9,156 nt of DNA from Deltaproteobacteria bacterium RIFCSPLOWO2_02_FULL_57_26 (GCA_001798455.1 MGSI01000015.1:490-9645), one strand, 5' to 3'; shown: positions 1 through 7,496, counted from the stretch's first letter. The notes: generated by a model from the letters alone, not told the origin. Numbers and translations are program-made.

Positions 1-1
1 C

Positions 2-613
2 TGGCTCGTTGTGGGCATCATTTTTAATGCGGCATACAACCGCTTTTTCGATCCGCCTGAGGTTGAAAGTAAGGCTATGCTCATCGTTGCGTCTCTGGGG
101 CTGGGTGTGAATATTGCTTCAGGGCTCATCCTTTACGGTTCCCACCATGAAAGCCTCAATGTCCGGGGAGCCTTTTTGCACGTCCTCGGGGATGCACTGG
201 GGTCGATGGGAGCTATTTTTGCCGGGGTGATGATGCTTTTAACGGGTTGGTATCTGGCAGATCCCATTGTCAGCATTTTCATTGGCCTGCTGATCCTGTA
301 TTCCTCCTGGAATCTGGTCAAAGAGTCGATCAGCATCCTGATGCAGTCGGTCCCGAGCGGAATCCAGCTCGAGGAGGTTCAGGCGGCTATGGAGCAGGTT
401 AAGGGAGTCCGAAAGGTCCATGACCTTCATGTCTGGGCCGTTACCTCGGGAATTTTTACCCTCAGCACTCACGCCGTCGTGGACGGCCGAGAGGATTTTC
501 ATCATGTTTTGAACCAGATCGAGGAAATGCTGAAGCATCGCTTCAACATTGAGCACACAACCATTCAATTGGAGACGCAGGACAGAGAACAGAGAGAGTT
601 TCAAGGTTTTTGA
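2..613 (+). CDS. Cation diffusion facilitator (CzcD/ZitB-type metal efflux), 5'-truncated by window edge
   Basis: The frame is open from base 2 to TGA 611-613, giving about 204 residues. CDF proteins are usually near 300 residues, so the N-terminal third lies outside the window; the GTG at 11 is internal. CDF proteins export Zn2+, Co2+, Cd2+ or similar ions across the inner membrane by proton antiport. The evidence is the segment NVRGAFLHVLGDALGS, which carries the HxxxD metal-site pair on transmembrane helix 5 (His57 and Asp61 counted from the GTG). It is followed by a sixth helix with the ADPIVS motif and a cytoplasmic C-terminal dimerisation domain from about residue 115 (VHDLHVWAVTSG). 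The short GSHHES loop before the HxxxD helix is only mildly His-rich. Metal specificity cannot be read from this. It appears to end a transcription unit, because a hairpin follows 60 bases downstream. Confidence 0.93.
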   Translation, partial: WLVVGIIFNAAYNRFFDPPEVESKAMLIVASLGLGVNIASGLILYGSHHESLNVRGAFLHVLGDALGSMGAIFAGVMMLLTGWYLADPIVSIFIGLLILYSSWNLVKESISILMQSVPSGIQLEEVQAAMEQVKGVRKVHDLHVWAVTSGIFTLSTHAVVDGREDFHHVLNQIEEMLKHRFNIEHTTIQLETQDREQREFQGF

Positions 614-673
614 CTCTGATGACCGATGCTTGACGGTTTACCAAAGCCGGACGGTCTATTTGCAATGCCGCAC

Positions 674-707
674 CACGCTCTCGGATTGGAATGGAGAGCG
701 TGATTTT
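674..707 (+). terminator. Candidate rho-independent terminator after the CDF gene
   Basis: A perfect 9-bp inverted repeat, CACGCTCTC at 674-682 and GAGAGCGTG at 694-702, encloses an 11-base loop and is followed by ATTTT. The T-run is short, so termination may be partial. Its place 60 bases after the CDF stop codon fits a terminator. Confidence 0.5.
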
Positions 708-733
708 GGCAATCAGGTCGATGATGTTATAGG
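706..733 (+). promoter_or_regulatory. Candidate sigma-70 promoter for the epimerase/decarboxylase gene
   Basis: TTGGCA (706-711, 5 of 6 to the -35 consensus) and TATAGG (728-733, 4 of 6 to the -10 consensus) are separated by 16 bases. The box lies directly after the candidate terminator and about 80 bases before the next start codon. It was judged by eye only, and the host's promoter consensus is unknown. Confidence 0.33.
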
Positions 734-814
734 GTATTTGGCCCGATGTCGTCGCAAGCGGGTGACCTCAAGTTCATTGACATCGCCTGAACGATCGAAG
801 AGAAAGGAAAGGTT

Positions 815-1771
815 ATGCGTTTTTTAATCACAGGTGGGGCTGGTTTTTTGGGGTCCCATCTGACTGATGCAATGTTGGGGCAGGGTCATGAGGTGACGAT
901 TCTGGATGTGGCCTCCGACCTTAAGGTGCGTCATCAACTTGGAAACCCGCAATTCCGCTACGTTCGCGATTCTATTCTCAACCGCGAGATATTGGAAGGG
1001 CTCATCAGTTGGTGCGATGTGGTCTATCACCTCGCCGCCGTGGTCGGAGTGGAGCATTATGTCGGCGATCCCTACCAGGTTCTCAACGTCAACGTTAACG
1101 GGATCCAGGCGGTTCTTCAGGTTGCGTTTAAGGCCCAGAAAAAGGTCGTTTTCAGCTCTACTTCGGAGGTGTACGGGAAAAGCTCGGTTGTCCCTTTTAG
1201 GGAGGAAGGGGACCGTGTTCTCGGCTCGACCAAAATCGATCGGTGGTGTTATTCGACTTCAAAGGCCGTGGGGGAGCATTTTTGCTTTGCCTTCCACAAG
1301 CTTGGGCTTCCGGTGGTGGTGATCCGTTATTTTAATGTCTACGGTCCGCGGTTGGATCAGATGGACGTGGGAAGGGTGATCACGATCTTTTTGGGGCAAG
1401 TGTTGCGCGGCGAGCCTGTCACTGTCGTTGGCGATGGGAAGCAAACGCGCTGTTTTACGTATGTCGACGATGCGATTCGGGCCACGGTGTCCGCGGGTTT
1501 GAAGGAAGAGGCGGTAGGGGAAATTATCAACATCGGTTCGGACGAGGAGATATGCATCAAAGACCTCGCGGCGGTGATGGTGCGCCTCTCAGGCTCCCGG
1601 TCTTCGTTGACCTTCGTCCCTCAGGAAGCGGTCTATGGCAAAAGCTACGAGGATATTCGCCGTCGAGTTCCGGACATTCGCAGGATGCGTGAGATCCTGG
1701 ATGTTTCGCCGCAGGTCAAACTCGAAGAGGGCTTGAGGCGCACGATCGACTGGTTCCGATCCCCGAGTTAA
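815..1771 (+). CDS. Extended-SDR nucleotide-sugar enzyme, probable UDP-glucuronate decarboxylase/epimerase family
   Basis: This is a 318-residue, complete NAD(P)-dependent sugar-nucleotide enzyme, presumably cytoplasmic. The Rossmann motif GGAGFLG is at residues 7-13, Asp31 ends beta-2 as the likely NAD ribose ligand, and the catalytic YSTSK gives Tyr146 and Lys150. STSEVYG (115-121) has Ser-Glu where dTDP-glucose dehydratases have Asp-Glu. In ArnA the matching Ser433-Glu434, together with Arg619, serve oxidative decarboxylation of UDP-glucuronate. Here an RRRVPDI segment near 282-288 supplies a candidate for that arginine (Arg284). The C-terminus (YGKSYEDIRRR) also resembles the ArnA and UXS tails. 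The ATG is preceded by AGAAAGGA at a good spacing. The gene stands alone between the CDF gene and convergent uppP. An ordinary UDP-sugar 4-epimerase remains possible, and the substrate is inferred rather than shown. Confidence 0.85.
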   Translation: MRFLITGGAGFLGSHLTDAMLGQGHEVTILDVASDLKVRHQLGNPQFRYVRDSILNREILEGLISWCDVVYHLAAVVGVEHYVGDPYQVLNVNVNGIQAVLQVAFKAQKKVVFSSTSEVYGKSSVVPFREEGDRVLGSTKIDRWCYSTSKAVGEHFCFAFHKLGLPVVVIRYFNVYGPRLDQMDVGRVITIFLGQVLRGEPVTVVGDGKQTRCFTYVDDAIRATVSAGLKEEAVGEIINIGSDEEICIKDLAAVMVRLSGSRSSLTFVPQEAVYGKSYEDIRRRVPDIRRMREILDVSPQVKLEEGLRRTIDWFRSPS

Positions 1772-1857
1772 TCCAGCGGTCAGAGCGGGTTGATAAAGCA
1801 AATCATATTCCGGCCAAGTCGATCGCTGAAGACAAAGATAGCGGCAGCTCGGAGCCC

Positions 1858-2682
1858 TCACATAGTAAGGCCGCGCGTGAGAAAGTAAAAGGTTGGCGCC
1901 GCGGCGAGACGGTACCAAGCAAAGGGGACCAGGCTCCAGCGGCTTAGGAAGCGAATAAAGCCGGCCACCGTCAGCAGGGCGACGATGAAGGAAACCGCGA
2001 AGCCGACCGCCAACTGAGTCACATCGTGCGGAGTAAAAGCGCCAGCCATCTTAAGCATCTCGTATCCTGAAGCGGCGAACATAACCGGCACTGCGATAAG
2101 GAACGAGAACTCAGCGGCCGCCTTGCGGTCCAGGCCAAGCAGGAGTCCGCCCACGATGGTAGCTGCGGAGCGCGAGGTTCCGGGCCAGAGGGCAAGCGTC
2201 TGGAACAGTCCTATGCCGACAGCTTGGAGGAGGGTCAGGGTGTCCAGGGAACGGCGGGGCGCTTCCGAGGCGAGTTTCTCCGCGAGCAGGATCCCCAGGC
2301 CCCCGACCGCTAACGCCCAGGCAACCGTAACCGGGGTAAACAGGTTTGCCTTGATAACGTCGTGAGCGAGGTATCCTAGGATGAGGGCGGGAATTGTCGC
2401 CAGCGTGATGCGCCATATGCCGGGCCATCCTTCCAGGGAGGACCGGGTCCCATGCTGAAAGTTTTTTTTGCGAGGTATTAGACCCAAGAACCGATTCCAA
2501 TAGAGGACGACGACTGCCAGGATGGCCCCTAGCTGGATCGCCACCTCAAAGGTTACGGCCTTGTCTCCGGTGAATCCCAGGAGGCTGCCCGACACGATGA
2601 GATGGCCGGTAGAAGATACGGGGATAAACTCAGTGAGGCCCTCTACAATGCCCAGGAAGATCGGAATCGACCAATAATCCAT
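1858..2682 (-). CDS. uppP: Undecaprenyl-diphosphate phosphatase UppP (BacA)
   Basis: This integral inner-membrane enzyme removes a phosphate from undecaprenyl diphosphate, regenerating the lipid carrier for peptidoglycan and surface polysaccharide synthesis. Extra copies are known to raise bacitracin tolerance. Both family signatures are present: EGLTEFIPVSSTGH (Glu14, Glu18, Ser24, His27) and PGTSRSAATI (Ser170, Arg171), matching the essential E. coli residues Glu17, Glu21, His30 and Arg174. About 274 residues with hydrophobic helices throughout is the normal size. I chose the ATG at 2682 because homologues usually begin about 13 residues before the first Glu. A GTG at 2694 adds four residues, but GGAGG (2696-2700) lies only one base upstream of it; from the ATG the spacing is a long 13 bases. 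The gene lies 82-94 bases downstream of the MFS gene on the same strand, so co-transcription is possible. Confidence 0.97.
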   Translation of the reverse strand: MDYWSIPIFLGIVEGLTEFIPVSSTGHLIVSGSLLGFTGDKAVTFEVAIQLGAILAVVVLYWNRFLGLIPRKKNFQHGTRSSLEGWPGIWRITLATIPALILGYLAHDVIKANLFTPVTVAWALAVGGLGILLAEKLASEAPRRSLDTLTLLQAVGIGLFQTLALWPGTSRSAATIVGGLLLGLDRKAAAEFSFLIAVPVMFAASGYEMLKMAGAFTPHDVTQLAVGFAVSFIVALLTVAGFIRFLSRWSLVPFAWYRLAAAPTFYFLTRGLTM

Positions 2683-2698
2683 GATGTTTGCCACGCCT

Positions 2699-2723
2699 CC
2701 TTTTGTATAACTTTCCCAAAAGG
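2699..2723 (-). repeat. 7-bp inverted repeat overlapping the uppP ribosome-binding site
   Basis: CCTTTTG (2699-2705) and CAAAAGG (2717-2723) can pair across an 11-base loop. On the minus-strand transcript the 3' arm covers the AAAAGG half of the AAAAGGAGG Shine-Dalgarno sequence of uppP. The stem is AT-rich and therefore weak. A function in translation control is only a possibility. Confidence 0.3.
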
Positions 2724-2776
2724 CAAATCAAAGCAACCAATGAGCCATCGAACATTACGGGTAACAAAAAGCACTC

Positions 2777-4093
2777 CTATCCGGAAGGCTGAACGATTCC
2801 GGCACGATCTTTAAGAGGTAAATCTCCTTGTTTCTGGATTCCGTGGTCTTCCAATTGGAAGCCCGACAGACCAGGAACCTTCCGGGCGGTGACTAGAGTT
2901 ACAGCCGCCACCAGCAAGCCGCCGAAGAAAGTCGCTTCCCTGGCCCCCACCAACGGAACCATCAGCCCGGTCTCGGTTTGTCCTAAAGGGCTGAGACCGC
3001 GGTTGCTTAGTTGGAAAACGCCAAACACTCTCCCCCTCATGGCCTCGGTGGAAGTCAACTGGAGAATCGTGTTTCTGGTTGCGCCCCATATGGTATCGGT
3101 TGCACCCACCATCGCGAGCAAGAATAGTGAAAAGGTAAACGAATGTGAGACGCCAAAGAAAGCGAAGCTTGCCCCATAGAGGATAGCCGAAGCGAGGAGA
3201 ATTCTTCCCTGGTGGCGCGGCTGGCCGGCGGATATCAAGAGTCCGGAGCCGATCAGGGCTCCCAGGCCGCGGGCGGATTGGAGAAAACCGAGCCCGGTGG
3301 CGCCGACGTTGAGGATATCGCGCGCGAAAATGGTCAGCATGGCCTGGTCCAAACCGAAGATCGATGAGGTAGCTTCCATGACCATGACCCCAAGGATGAT
3401 TTTCTGCCGGCAGACGTATGTGACTCCCTCGGAGACGTTGCGCATGAAATGTCCGGCACTCCCGGTTCCCGGAGAAGAGGCTCGGATCAAGAAGAGGGCT
3501 ACGACGACGACCACAAAGCTCAGCGCGTTCGCGAAAAAGGCTCCCGCGGTTCCCACCGTGCTGATGGCGATCCCTGCCAGTGCCGGCCCTATGAGAACGG
3601 TGCCTTTCCACAGGAGGGAGTTAAGGGCGACGGCGTTGGGCAGGACTGAGCGCGGGACTAAAGACGGGAACATGGCTTGGCGCGCGGGTCCATCCAGGGT
3701 TCCAATGATGGCGCTGACGAGGGTCAGGGCGTAGATCTGCCATACCCGGATGCCGCCCGCCTGGGTGAGAAATCCAAGGAGAAAGGCCACCAGCATCAGA
3801 CCGATTTGCGTCACCAGGATGAGACGTTTGCGGTCGAACCGATCCGCGATGGTGCCGCCGAACAGACCGAAGCCGATGGCCGGTACCGCCCGAAACACGC
3901 CGTTTAAACCGAGCTGGAGCGGAGAATTCGTCAGCTCATAAAGAAGCCAACTCGTCGCCGTGATCTGCATCCAGCTCCCAATATTGGAGATGAAGAAGCT
4001 GATCCAGAATAAACGAAAATCGCGGAACTGGAGCGCCGCGAGGGGATTACCGCTTTGTCGCTGCGGCAGCCGGATCGGACCTTTGTCGGACAT
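2777..4093 (-). CDS. MFS exporter of the EntS-like (MFS_3) family
   Basis: This is a 438-residue major facilitator, normal for a 12-helix proton-driven exporter of the inner membrane. The EntS/MFS_3 group includes the enterobactin exporter and many predicted drug or metabolite effluxers. The N-terminal FRDFRLFWISFFISNIGSW stretch (about 23-41) is typical. Motif A between helices 2 and 3 reads GGTIADRFDRKR (79-90). A loop resembling motif A recurs in the second half as MRGRVFGVFQL. Between them lies LDGPARQAMFPSLV, also frequent in this family. The last 35 residues are hydrophilic. The ATG has only a weak GGTGA ribosome-binding sequence. The gene is divergent from the ABC exporter operon across 190 bases and is followed on the same strand by uppP. 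The substrate cannot be inferred; nothing nearby indicates siderophore synthesis. Confidence 0.9.
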   Translation of the reverse strand: MSDKGPIRLPQRQSGNPLAALQFRDFRLFWISFFISNIGSWMQITATSWLLYELTNSPLQLGLNGVFRAVPAIGFGLFGGTIADRFDRKRLILVTQIGLMLVAFLLGFLTQAGGIRVWQIYALTLVSAIIGTLDGPARQAMFPSLVPRSVLPNAVALNSLLWKGTVLIGPALAGIAISTVGTAGAFFANALSFVVVVVALFLIRASSPGTGSAGHFMRNVSEGVTYVCRQKIILGVMVMEATSSIFGLDQAMLTIFARDILNVGATGLGFLQSARGLGALIGSGLLISAGQPRHQGRILLASAILYGASFAFFGVSHSFTFSLFLLAMVGATDTIWGATRNTILQLTSTEAMRGRVFGVFQLSNRGLSPLGQTETGLMVPLVGAREATFFGGLLVAAVTLVTARKVPGLSGFQLEDHGIQKQGDLPLKDRAGIVQPSG

Positions 4094-4111
4094 GACTCAC
4101 CGGGTCACGTA

Positions 4112-4140
4112 AATATAAACCGTGTTGTGCGAGAGAACAA
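4112..4140 (-). promoter_or_regulatory. Candidate promoter for the MFS gene
   Basis: On the minus strand, TTGTTC (4135-4140) and TATATT (4112-4117) are separated by 17 bases. The -10 box matches 5 of 6 consensus positions, while the -35 box is poor (3 of 6). It lies about 20 bases before the MFS start codon, in the most AT-rich stretch of the divergent gap. Confidence 0.35.
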
Positions 4141-4185
4141 TCCCCCGACGAAGACTGCGGCGGGAGTTGGTCTCCAGGCCGGTTT

Positions 4186-4231
4186 CGTTATGGGTTGTCC
4201 CGGCGCACAGGCGGAAGTTGCCAACCCAACG
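4186..4231. repeat. Imperfect inverted repeat in the divergent control region
   Basis: CGTT-AT-GGGTTG (4186-4197) and CAACCCAACG (4222-4231) pair over 10 bases with a 2-base bulge, enclosing 24 bases. The right arm overlaps the candidate -35 box of the ABC operon, so it could be an operator for a regulator encoded elsewhere. A chance repeat is equally plausible. Confidence 0.3.
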
Positions 4232-4246
4232 GGAGTTCTTTACATT
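4218..4246 (+). promoter_or_regulatory. Candidate sigma-70 promoter for the HlyD-ABC operon
   Basis: TTGCCA (4218-4223, 5 of 6) and TACATT (4241-4246, 4 of 6) have a 17-base spacer and would start transcription near 4253, about 30 bases before the HlyD start codon. No better candidate was seen in the gap. Confidence 0.4.
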
Positions 4247-4283
4247 ATGGCGATCGGTGCTGCTTTGGGTCGGTAGGGAGGCT

Positions 4284-5426
4284 ATGGCCAAGAAGACAGT
4301 CTTGATTTCGTCCGTCGTGCTCGCGGGACTCCTGGCGGGGGCAGGCTACACTGTTTGGCGACTCACCGGTGGGGGAGGGGAGTTCGTTGTCTCGGGTATT
4401 ATCGAGGCCGACGATGTGCACGTGGGCTCGAAGGCAGGAGGGCGGGTGCTCAAAGTGGTCGCGCGCGAGGGCCAGGGCGTCAAAGCGGGCGAAGTCCTCG
4501 TCCTGTTTGAGCCGGAGGAGCCAAGCGCCTCCTTGGCCGAGGCGCAGGCGTCGCTGAGGCAGGCCGAGGCCAGGCTCGCGGAACTCACAGCGGGCTTCAG
4601 GAGAGAGGAAATCGATCAGGCCGAAGCGTCGGCGAATCAGTACCGCGAGGAGCTCAAACAGCTCCTCGCGGGGCCGCGCCCGCAGGAGATCGATCAGGCC
4701 AAAGCGAATTGGCTTGCCGCCAAGTCCCAGTACGAAAATGCCGGACGTTTGCGCCAGCGGATGCGAGACCTTCACGCGCGCGAATTGATCGCCCAACAGG
4801 ACTACGAGGACGCCAGAACCCGTGCGGAGGAAGCCGAGCAGAAGATGAAGGCGGAGCGAGAACGCTATGATCTGTTGCTGGCGGGAACGCGAGCGGAAGA
4901 AATCGCGCGGGCGCGCCACCGCCTGGCCGAGGCGGAGGCGAGGCTCCGGCAGCTTGAGAGCGGCTACCGCAAGGAGGAAATTGCCCAGGCAAGGGCGGCG
5001 GCGGAGATGGCGCGGGCACGGGTCGAACGGCTTAAAACCCAGCTCGACGAAACCGTGGTTCGAGCCCCATTCGATGCGGTCGTGGATGTCTTGGATCTGG
5101 AACCGGGCGATATGGTTGGACCAGGAAGACCCGTCGCCACGCTTCTTCGCCCCGACGGCTTGTGGGTGCGCGCCTACCTTCCCGAGGAGAAGCTGGGGTT
5201 TGTGAGGCCGGGGCTTGAGGTGAAGGTCAGGGTGGACTCCTTCCCGGGGAAAAGTTTCCCCGGGGTGGTTCGCCGGGTTCACCGGCAGGCGGAATTCACC
5301 CCGCGCAACGTCCAGACTCAGGAGGAGAGGGTGCTGCAGGTTTTCCAGACCGAAGTGGTGATCATAGATCCTGACCAGGTGTTGCGGCCGGGGATGAACG
5401 CTGACGTCATCATTCCGGGCCGTTGA
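4284..5426 (+). CDS. HlyD-family periplasmic adaptor of an ABC exporter (YbhG/YhiI-like)
   Basis: This membrane-fusion protein would link the inner-membrane ABC transporter to an outer-membrane channel. I start at ATG 4284, preceded by AGGGAGG (4275-4281), although the 2-base spacing is tight; the open frame extends further upstream without family similarity. The 380 residues comprise an N-terminal membrane anchor (about 5-26), a lipoyl-like half-motif (about 35-78, SKAGGRVLKVVAREGQGVKAGE), a long alpha-helical hairpin (about 80-255), the second lipoyl half (RAPFDAVV at 260-267, with Ala where Gly is usual) and a beta-barrel domain. FTPRNVQTQEERVLQVF (338-354) is typical of the YbhG/YhiI branch. 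The hairpin carries four copies of an xGxRxEEI-like motif at 102-115, 128-141, 199-212 and 225-238. The ATPase gene follows 11 bases after the stop codon, indicating one operon. Confidence 0.95.
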   Translation: MAKKTVLISSVVLAGLLAGAGYTVWRLTGGGGEFVVSGIIEADDVHVGSKAGGRVLKVVAREGQGVKAGEVLVLFEPEEPSASLAEAQASLRQAEARLAELTAGFRREEIDQAEASANQYREELKQLLAGPRPQEIDQAKANWLAAKSQYENAGRLRQRMRDLHARELIAQQDYEDARTRAEEAEQKMKAERERYDLLLAGTRAEEIARARHRLAEAEARLRQLESGYRKEEIAQARAAAEMARARVERLKTQLDETVVRAPFDAVVDVLDLEPGDMVGPGRPVATLLRPDGLWVRAYLPEEKLGFVRPGLEVKVRVDSFPGKSFPGVVRRVHRQAEFTPRNVQTQEERVLQVFQTEVVIIDPDQVLRPGMNADVIIPGR

Positions 5427-5437
5427 AGCGATGGCCC

Positions 5438-6376
5438 ATGGAGACCGTCATCAAGGCCGAAGGGCTGACCAAGAAGTTCGGCGAGCTGATCGCGGTGGAG
5501 GACGTGAGCCTGGAGATCTCTCGTGGCAACATCTTTGGCTTTCTCGGGCCCAACGGCTCGGGCAAGTCCACGGTGATTCGCATGCTCTGCGGGCTGCTGC
5601 AGCCGACGGCGGGTCGGGCGGAGTTAGACGGGTTGGATGTCGTCGCCGAAGCGGAGGAAGTCAAGAAGCGCCTCGGCTACATGTCCCAGCGTTTCAGCTT
5701 GTACGAGGATCTCTCGGTGCAGGAGAACCTCGATTTTTACGGCTCCATCTACGGACTGCGCCGTGCAAGGCTCGCCGAGCGCCGCCAAAGCGTGGTGAAT
5801 CTCGCGGGTTTGGAAGGTCGCCAGGCGCAGCTCGTGCAAACCCTGTCCGGCGGCTTCAAGCAGCGTCTGGCCCTGGCCTGTTCGCTTTTGCATGAGCCGA
5901 GGATCCTCTTTCTCGATGAACCTACGGCGGGGATTGACCCGGTGGCGCGGCGCGAGATTTGGGATCTCCTCTTTCGCCTCGCTCGCGAGGGCACCACTCT
6001 GTTCGTCACGACGCACTACATGGATGAGGCAGAGCGCTGTTCTCAAGTTGGCTACATCTATCAGTCGAGGCTCATGGTTTGCGGCAGGCCCGAGGAGTTA
6101 AAGAGGCTGCCGGAATTAACGCCCGAAGGGGCGCTTTGGTTCGAGGTGCTCTGCGATGAGCCCACCCAGGCCTTGGGCCTGCTGCGGGAGTGGCCGGAAA
6201 TCATCGATGCCACCATCTTTGGCGAGGCACTCCATCTGTTGGCCCGTAAGGGAACCGATGAAGAGGGGATCATCGGATTCTTAAAGCCGGCCGGCGGGGG
6301 TCGCTTGGAGTGCCGCCGGGTGCTTCCCTCGCTCGAGGATGTCTTTGTCACGTTGACGCGTCGGCATCGCTCATAG
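5438..6376 (+). CDS. ABC transporter ATP-binding protein (ABC-2 exporter, YbhF-like half)
   Basis: This cytoplasmic ATPase would power the exporter formed with the adjacent permease. With the ATG at 5438 it has 312 residues and one nucleotide-binding domain. Walker A is GPNGSGKST (37-45), Gln84 sits in the Q-loop (YMSQRF), the signature is LSGGF (136-140), Walker B is ILFLDEP (156-162) with catalytic Glu161, and His193 forms the H-loop (TTHYMDEAE). All catalytic elements are intact. A C-terminal region of about 100 residues ends in SLEDVFVTLT, typical of drug-export ATPases. E. coli YbhF carries two such domains fused, whereas this gene has one, so the working unit should be a homodimer. A TTG at 5423 overlapping the HlyD stop is an alternative start; neither start has a clear ribosome-binding site, which suggests translational coupling. 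The permease gene begins 16 bases downstream. Confidence 0.96.
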   Translation: METVIKAEGLTKKFGELIAVEDVSLEISRGNIFGFLGPNGSGKSTVIRMLCGLLQPTAGRAELDGLDVVAEAEEVKKRLGYMSQRFSLYEDLSVQENLDFYGSIYGLRRARLAERRQSVVNLAGLEGRQAQLVQTLSGGFKQRLALACSLLHEPRILFLDEPTAGIDPVARREIWDLLFRLAREGTTLFVTTHYMDEAERCSQVGYIYQSRLMVCGRPEELKRLPELTPEGALWFEVLCDEPTQALGLLREWPEIIDATIFGEALHLLARKGTDEEGIIGFLKPAGGGRLECRRVLPSLEDVFVTLTRRHRS

Positions 6377-6392
6377 CTCGGAGGTTAGGGAA

Positions 6393-7496
6393 ATGTTCAG
6401 GGGACTTTGGGCCGTCATGCGGAAAGAGATCCTCCATATTCGGCGGGACCCTGCGACCCGGTTTATCTTTGCCATCCCACTGATCGAGCTTTTGCTGTTT
6501 GGCTATGCCATTGAGATAGATGTCAAAAACATTTCTACCGTGGTCTTTGACCTCGACCGGCAAATGGAGAGCCGCGCCCTCATCAAGGAATTCGAGAGCA
6601 CGCGCTACTTCCGCGTGATCCGTGAGGTCTACTCGGATCGGGATCTGGAGCAGGCGATCGTGAGCGGGCGGGCCAAGGCGGGAATTAAGATCCCGCCGAA
6701 CTATTCCAGGGACCTGGTCAACGGGCAGCAGGCGAAGGTGCAGGTTTTGATCGACGGATCGGACTCCACGACTGCCCTGCGCCTGCTCCAGGCCAGCCAG
6801 ACCCTCGGGTTTCTCAAGTCGCTCGAAAGGGAAGGATTCACTCAGGACCTGATGGCCATCGAAGTGCGACCACGCCTTCTCTTCAATCCAAACCTCGAGA
6901 GCGCTAACTTCTTTGTCCCCGGACTGATCGGGATCCTCCTCCAGCTCGTCACCGTTTTTCTTACCGCCTTTTCGATCGTGCGGGAGCGCGAGCGCGGGAC
7001 CCTGGAACAGCTTCTGGTCACCCCGATTTCCAAAGGCGGCCTAATCGTCGGCAAGCTGCTCCCCTATTGCGCGATCGGCTTTATCCAGACCGGATTGGTC
7101 CTCCTGGTGATGGTCTTACTTTTCCGGGTCCCGATCCATGGGTCTCTGAGTCTCCTCCTGCTCTTGTCCGGGGTCTTTCTCATTCCGGCGCTGGGGATGG
7201 GGATTGTTATTTCGACCTTCGCCAGCAATCAGGGCGAGGCGATGCAGGTCTCTGTCTTGTTCATGCTCCCTTCAATCCTTTTGTCCGGCTTTATCTTTCC
7301 GCGCGAATCCATGCCCTTAGTCATTTATCTCTTGAGCTTTCTCATCCCTGCGACATACTACATCGAGATCTTGCGTGGGATCATCCTTCGCGGAGCCGGT
7401 TGGCTCGCGCTCTGGGACGAGGCGGCGGTGCTCTTGAGCTTCGGCGCGCTGTTTATCGTTCTGAGCGTTTTGCGCTTCAAGAAGCACCTTGGCTAG
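6393..7496 (+). CDS. ABC-2 type permease (YbhS/YbhR/YhhJ-like)
   Basis: This 367-residue inner-membrane subunit forms the export path. The N-terminus (RKEILHIRRDPATRF) is the usual amphipathic start of the family. It is followed by helix 1 (about 22-42), a large extracytoplasmic domain (about 43-170) and five further helices (about 173-195, 221-244, 251-275, 281-303 and 338-360). The loop RERERGTLEQLLVTP (197-211) and the segment IPATYYIEILRGIILRG (318-334) are conserved family landmarks. The start is well supported by GGAGG (6380-6384) eight bases before the ATG. Related E. coli operons (ybhGFSR) have two permease genes, but only one is seen here, so it probably dimerises. The substrate is unknown; relatives export cationic drugs or other amphiphiles. 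Confidence 0.95.
   Translation: MFRGLWAVMRKEILHIRRDPATRFIFAIPLIELLLFGYAIEIDVKNISTVVFDLDRQMESRALIKEFESTRYFRVIREVYSDRDLEQAIVSGRAKAGIKIPPNYSRDLVNGQQAKVQVLIDGSDSTTALRLLQASQTLGFLKSLEREGFTQDLMAIEVRPRLLFNPNLESANFFVPGLIGILLQLVTVFLTAFSIVRERERGTLEQLLVTPISKGGLIVGKLLPYCAIGFIQTGLVLLVMVLLFRVPIHGSLSLLLLLSGVFLIPALGMGIVISTFASNQGEAMQVSVLFMLPSILLSGFIFPRESMPLVIYLLSFLIPATYYIEILRGIILRGAGWLALWDEAAVLLSFGALFIVLSVLRFKKHLG

Noticed and set aside
549..827. 92-residue open frame between the CDF gene and the epimerase gene
   Set aside because: It overlaps the CDF end in another frame, covers the hairpin and promoter candidates, is rich in Arg and Ser, and has no family resemblance or ribosome-binding site.
2704..2731. 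Promoter-like TTGATT and TATACA boxes on the minus strand before uppP
   Set aside because: Transcription would start within the Shine-Dalgarno sequence, leaving no usable leader, so co-transcription with the MFS gene or another start is more plausible.
2811..3611. 266-residue open frame in another minus frame within the MFS gene
   Set aside because: The product is dominated by Arg, Gly and Pro and lacks hydrophobic periodicity, while the overlapping MFS frame carries clear family motifs.
4247..4276. Nine-codon open frame whose stop overlaps the HlyD ribosome-binding site, suggesting a leader peptide
   Set aside because: The best promoter candidate would start transcription after its ATG, and such a short frame is expected by chance.
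4245..5282. Long minus-strand open frame (345 residues) opposite the HlyD gene
   Set aside because: It is a composition effect of GC-rich helical coding sequence. The plus frame has clear HlyD domains, and the antisense product is Arg/Leu-rich without any known motif.
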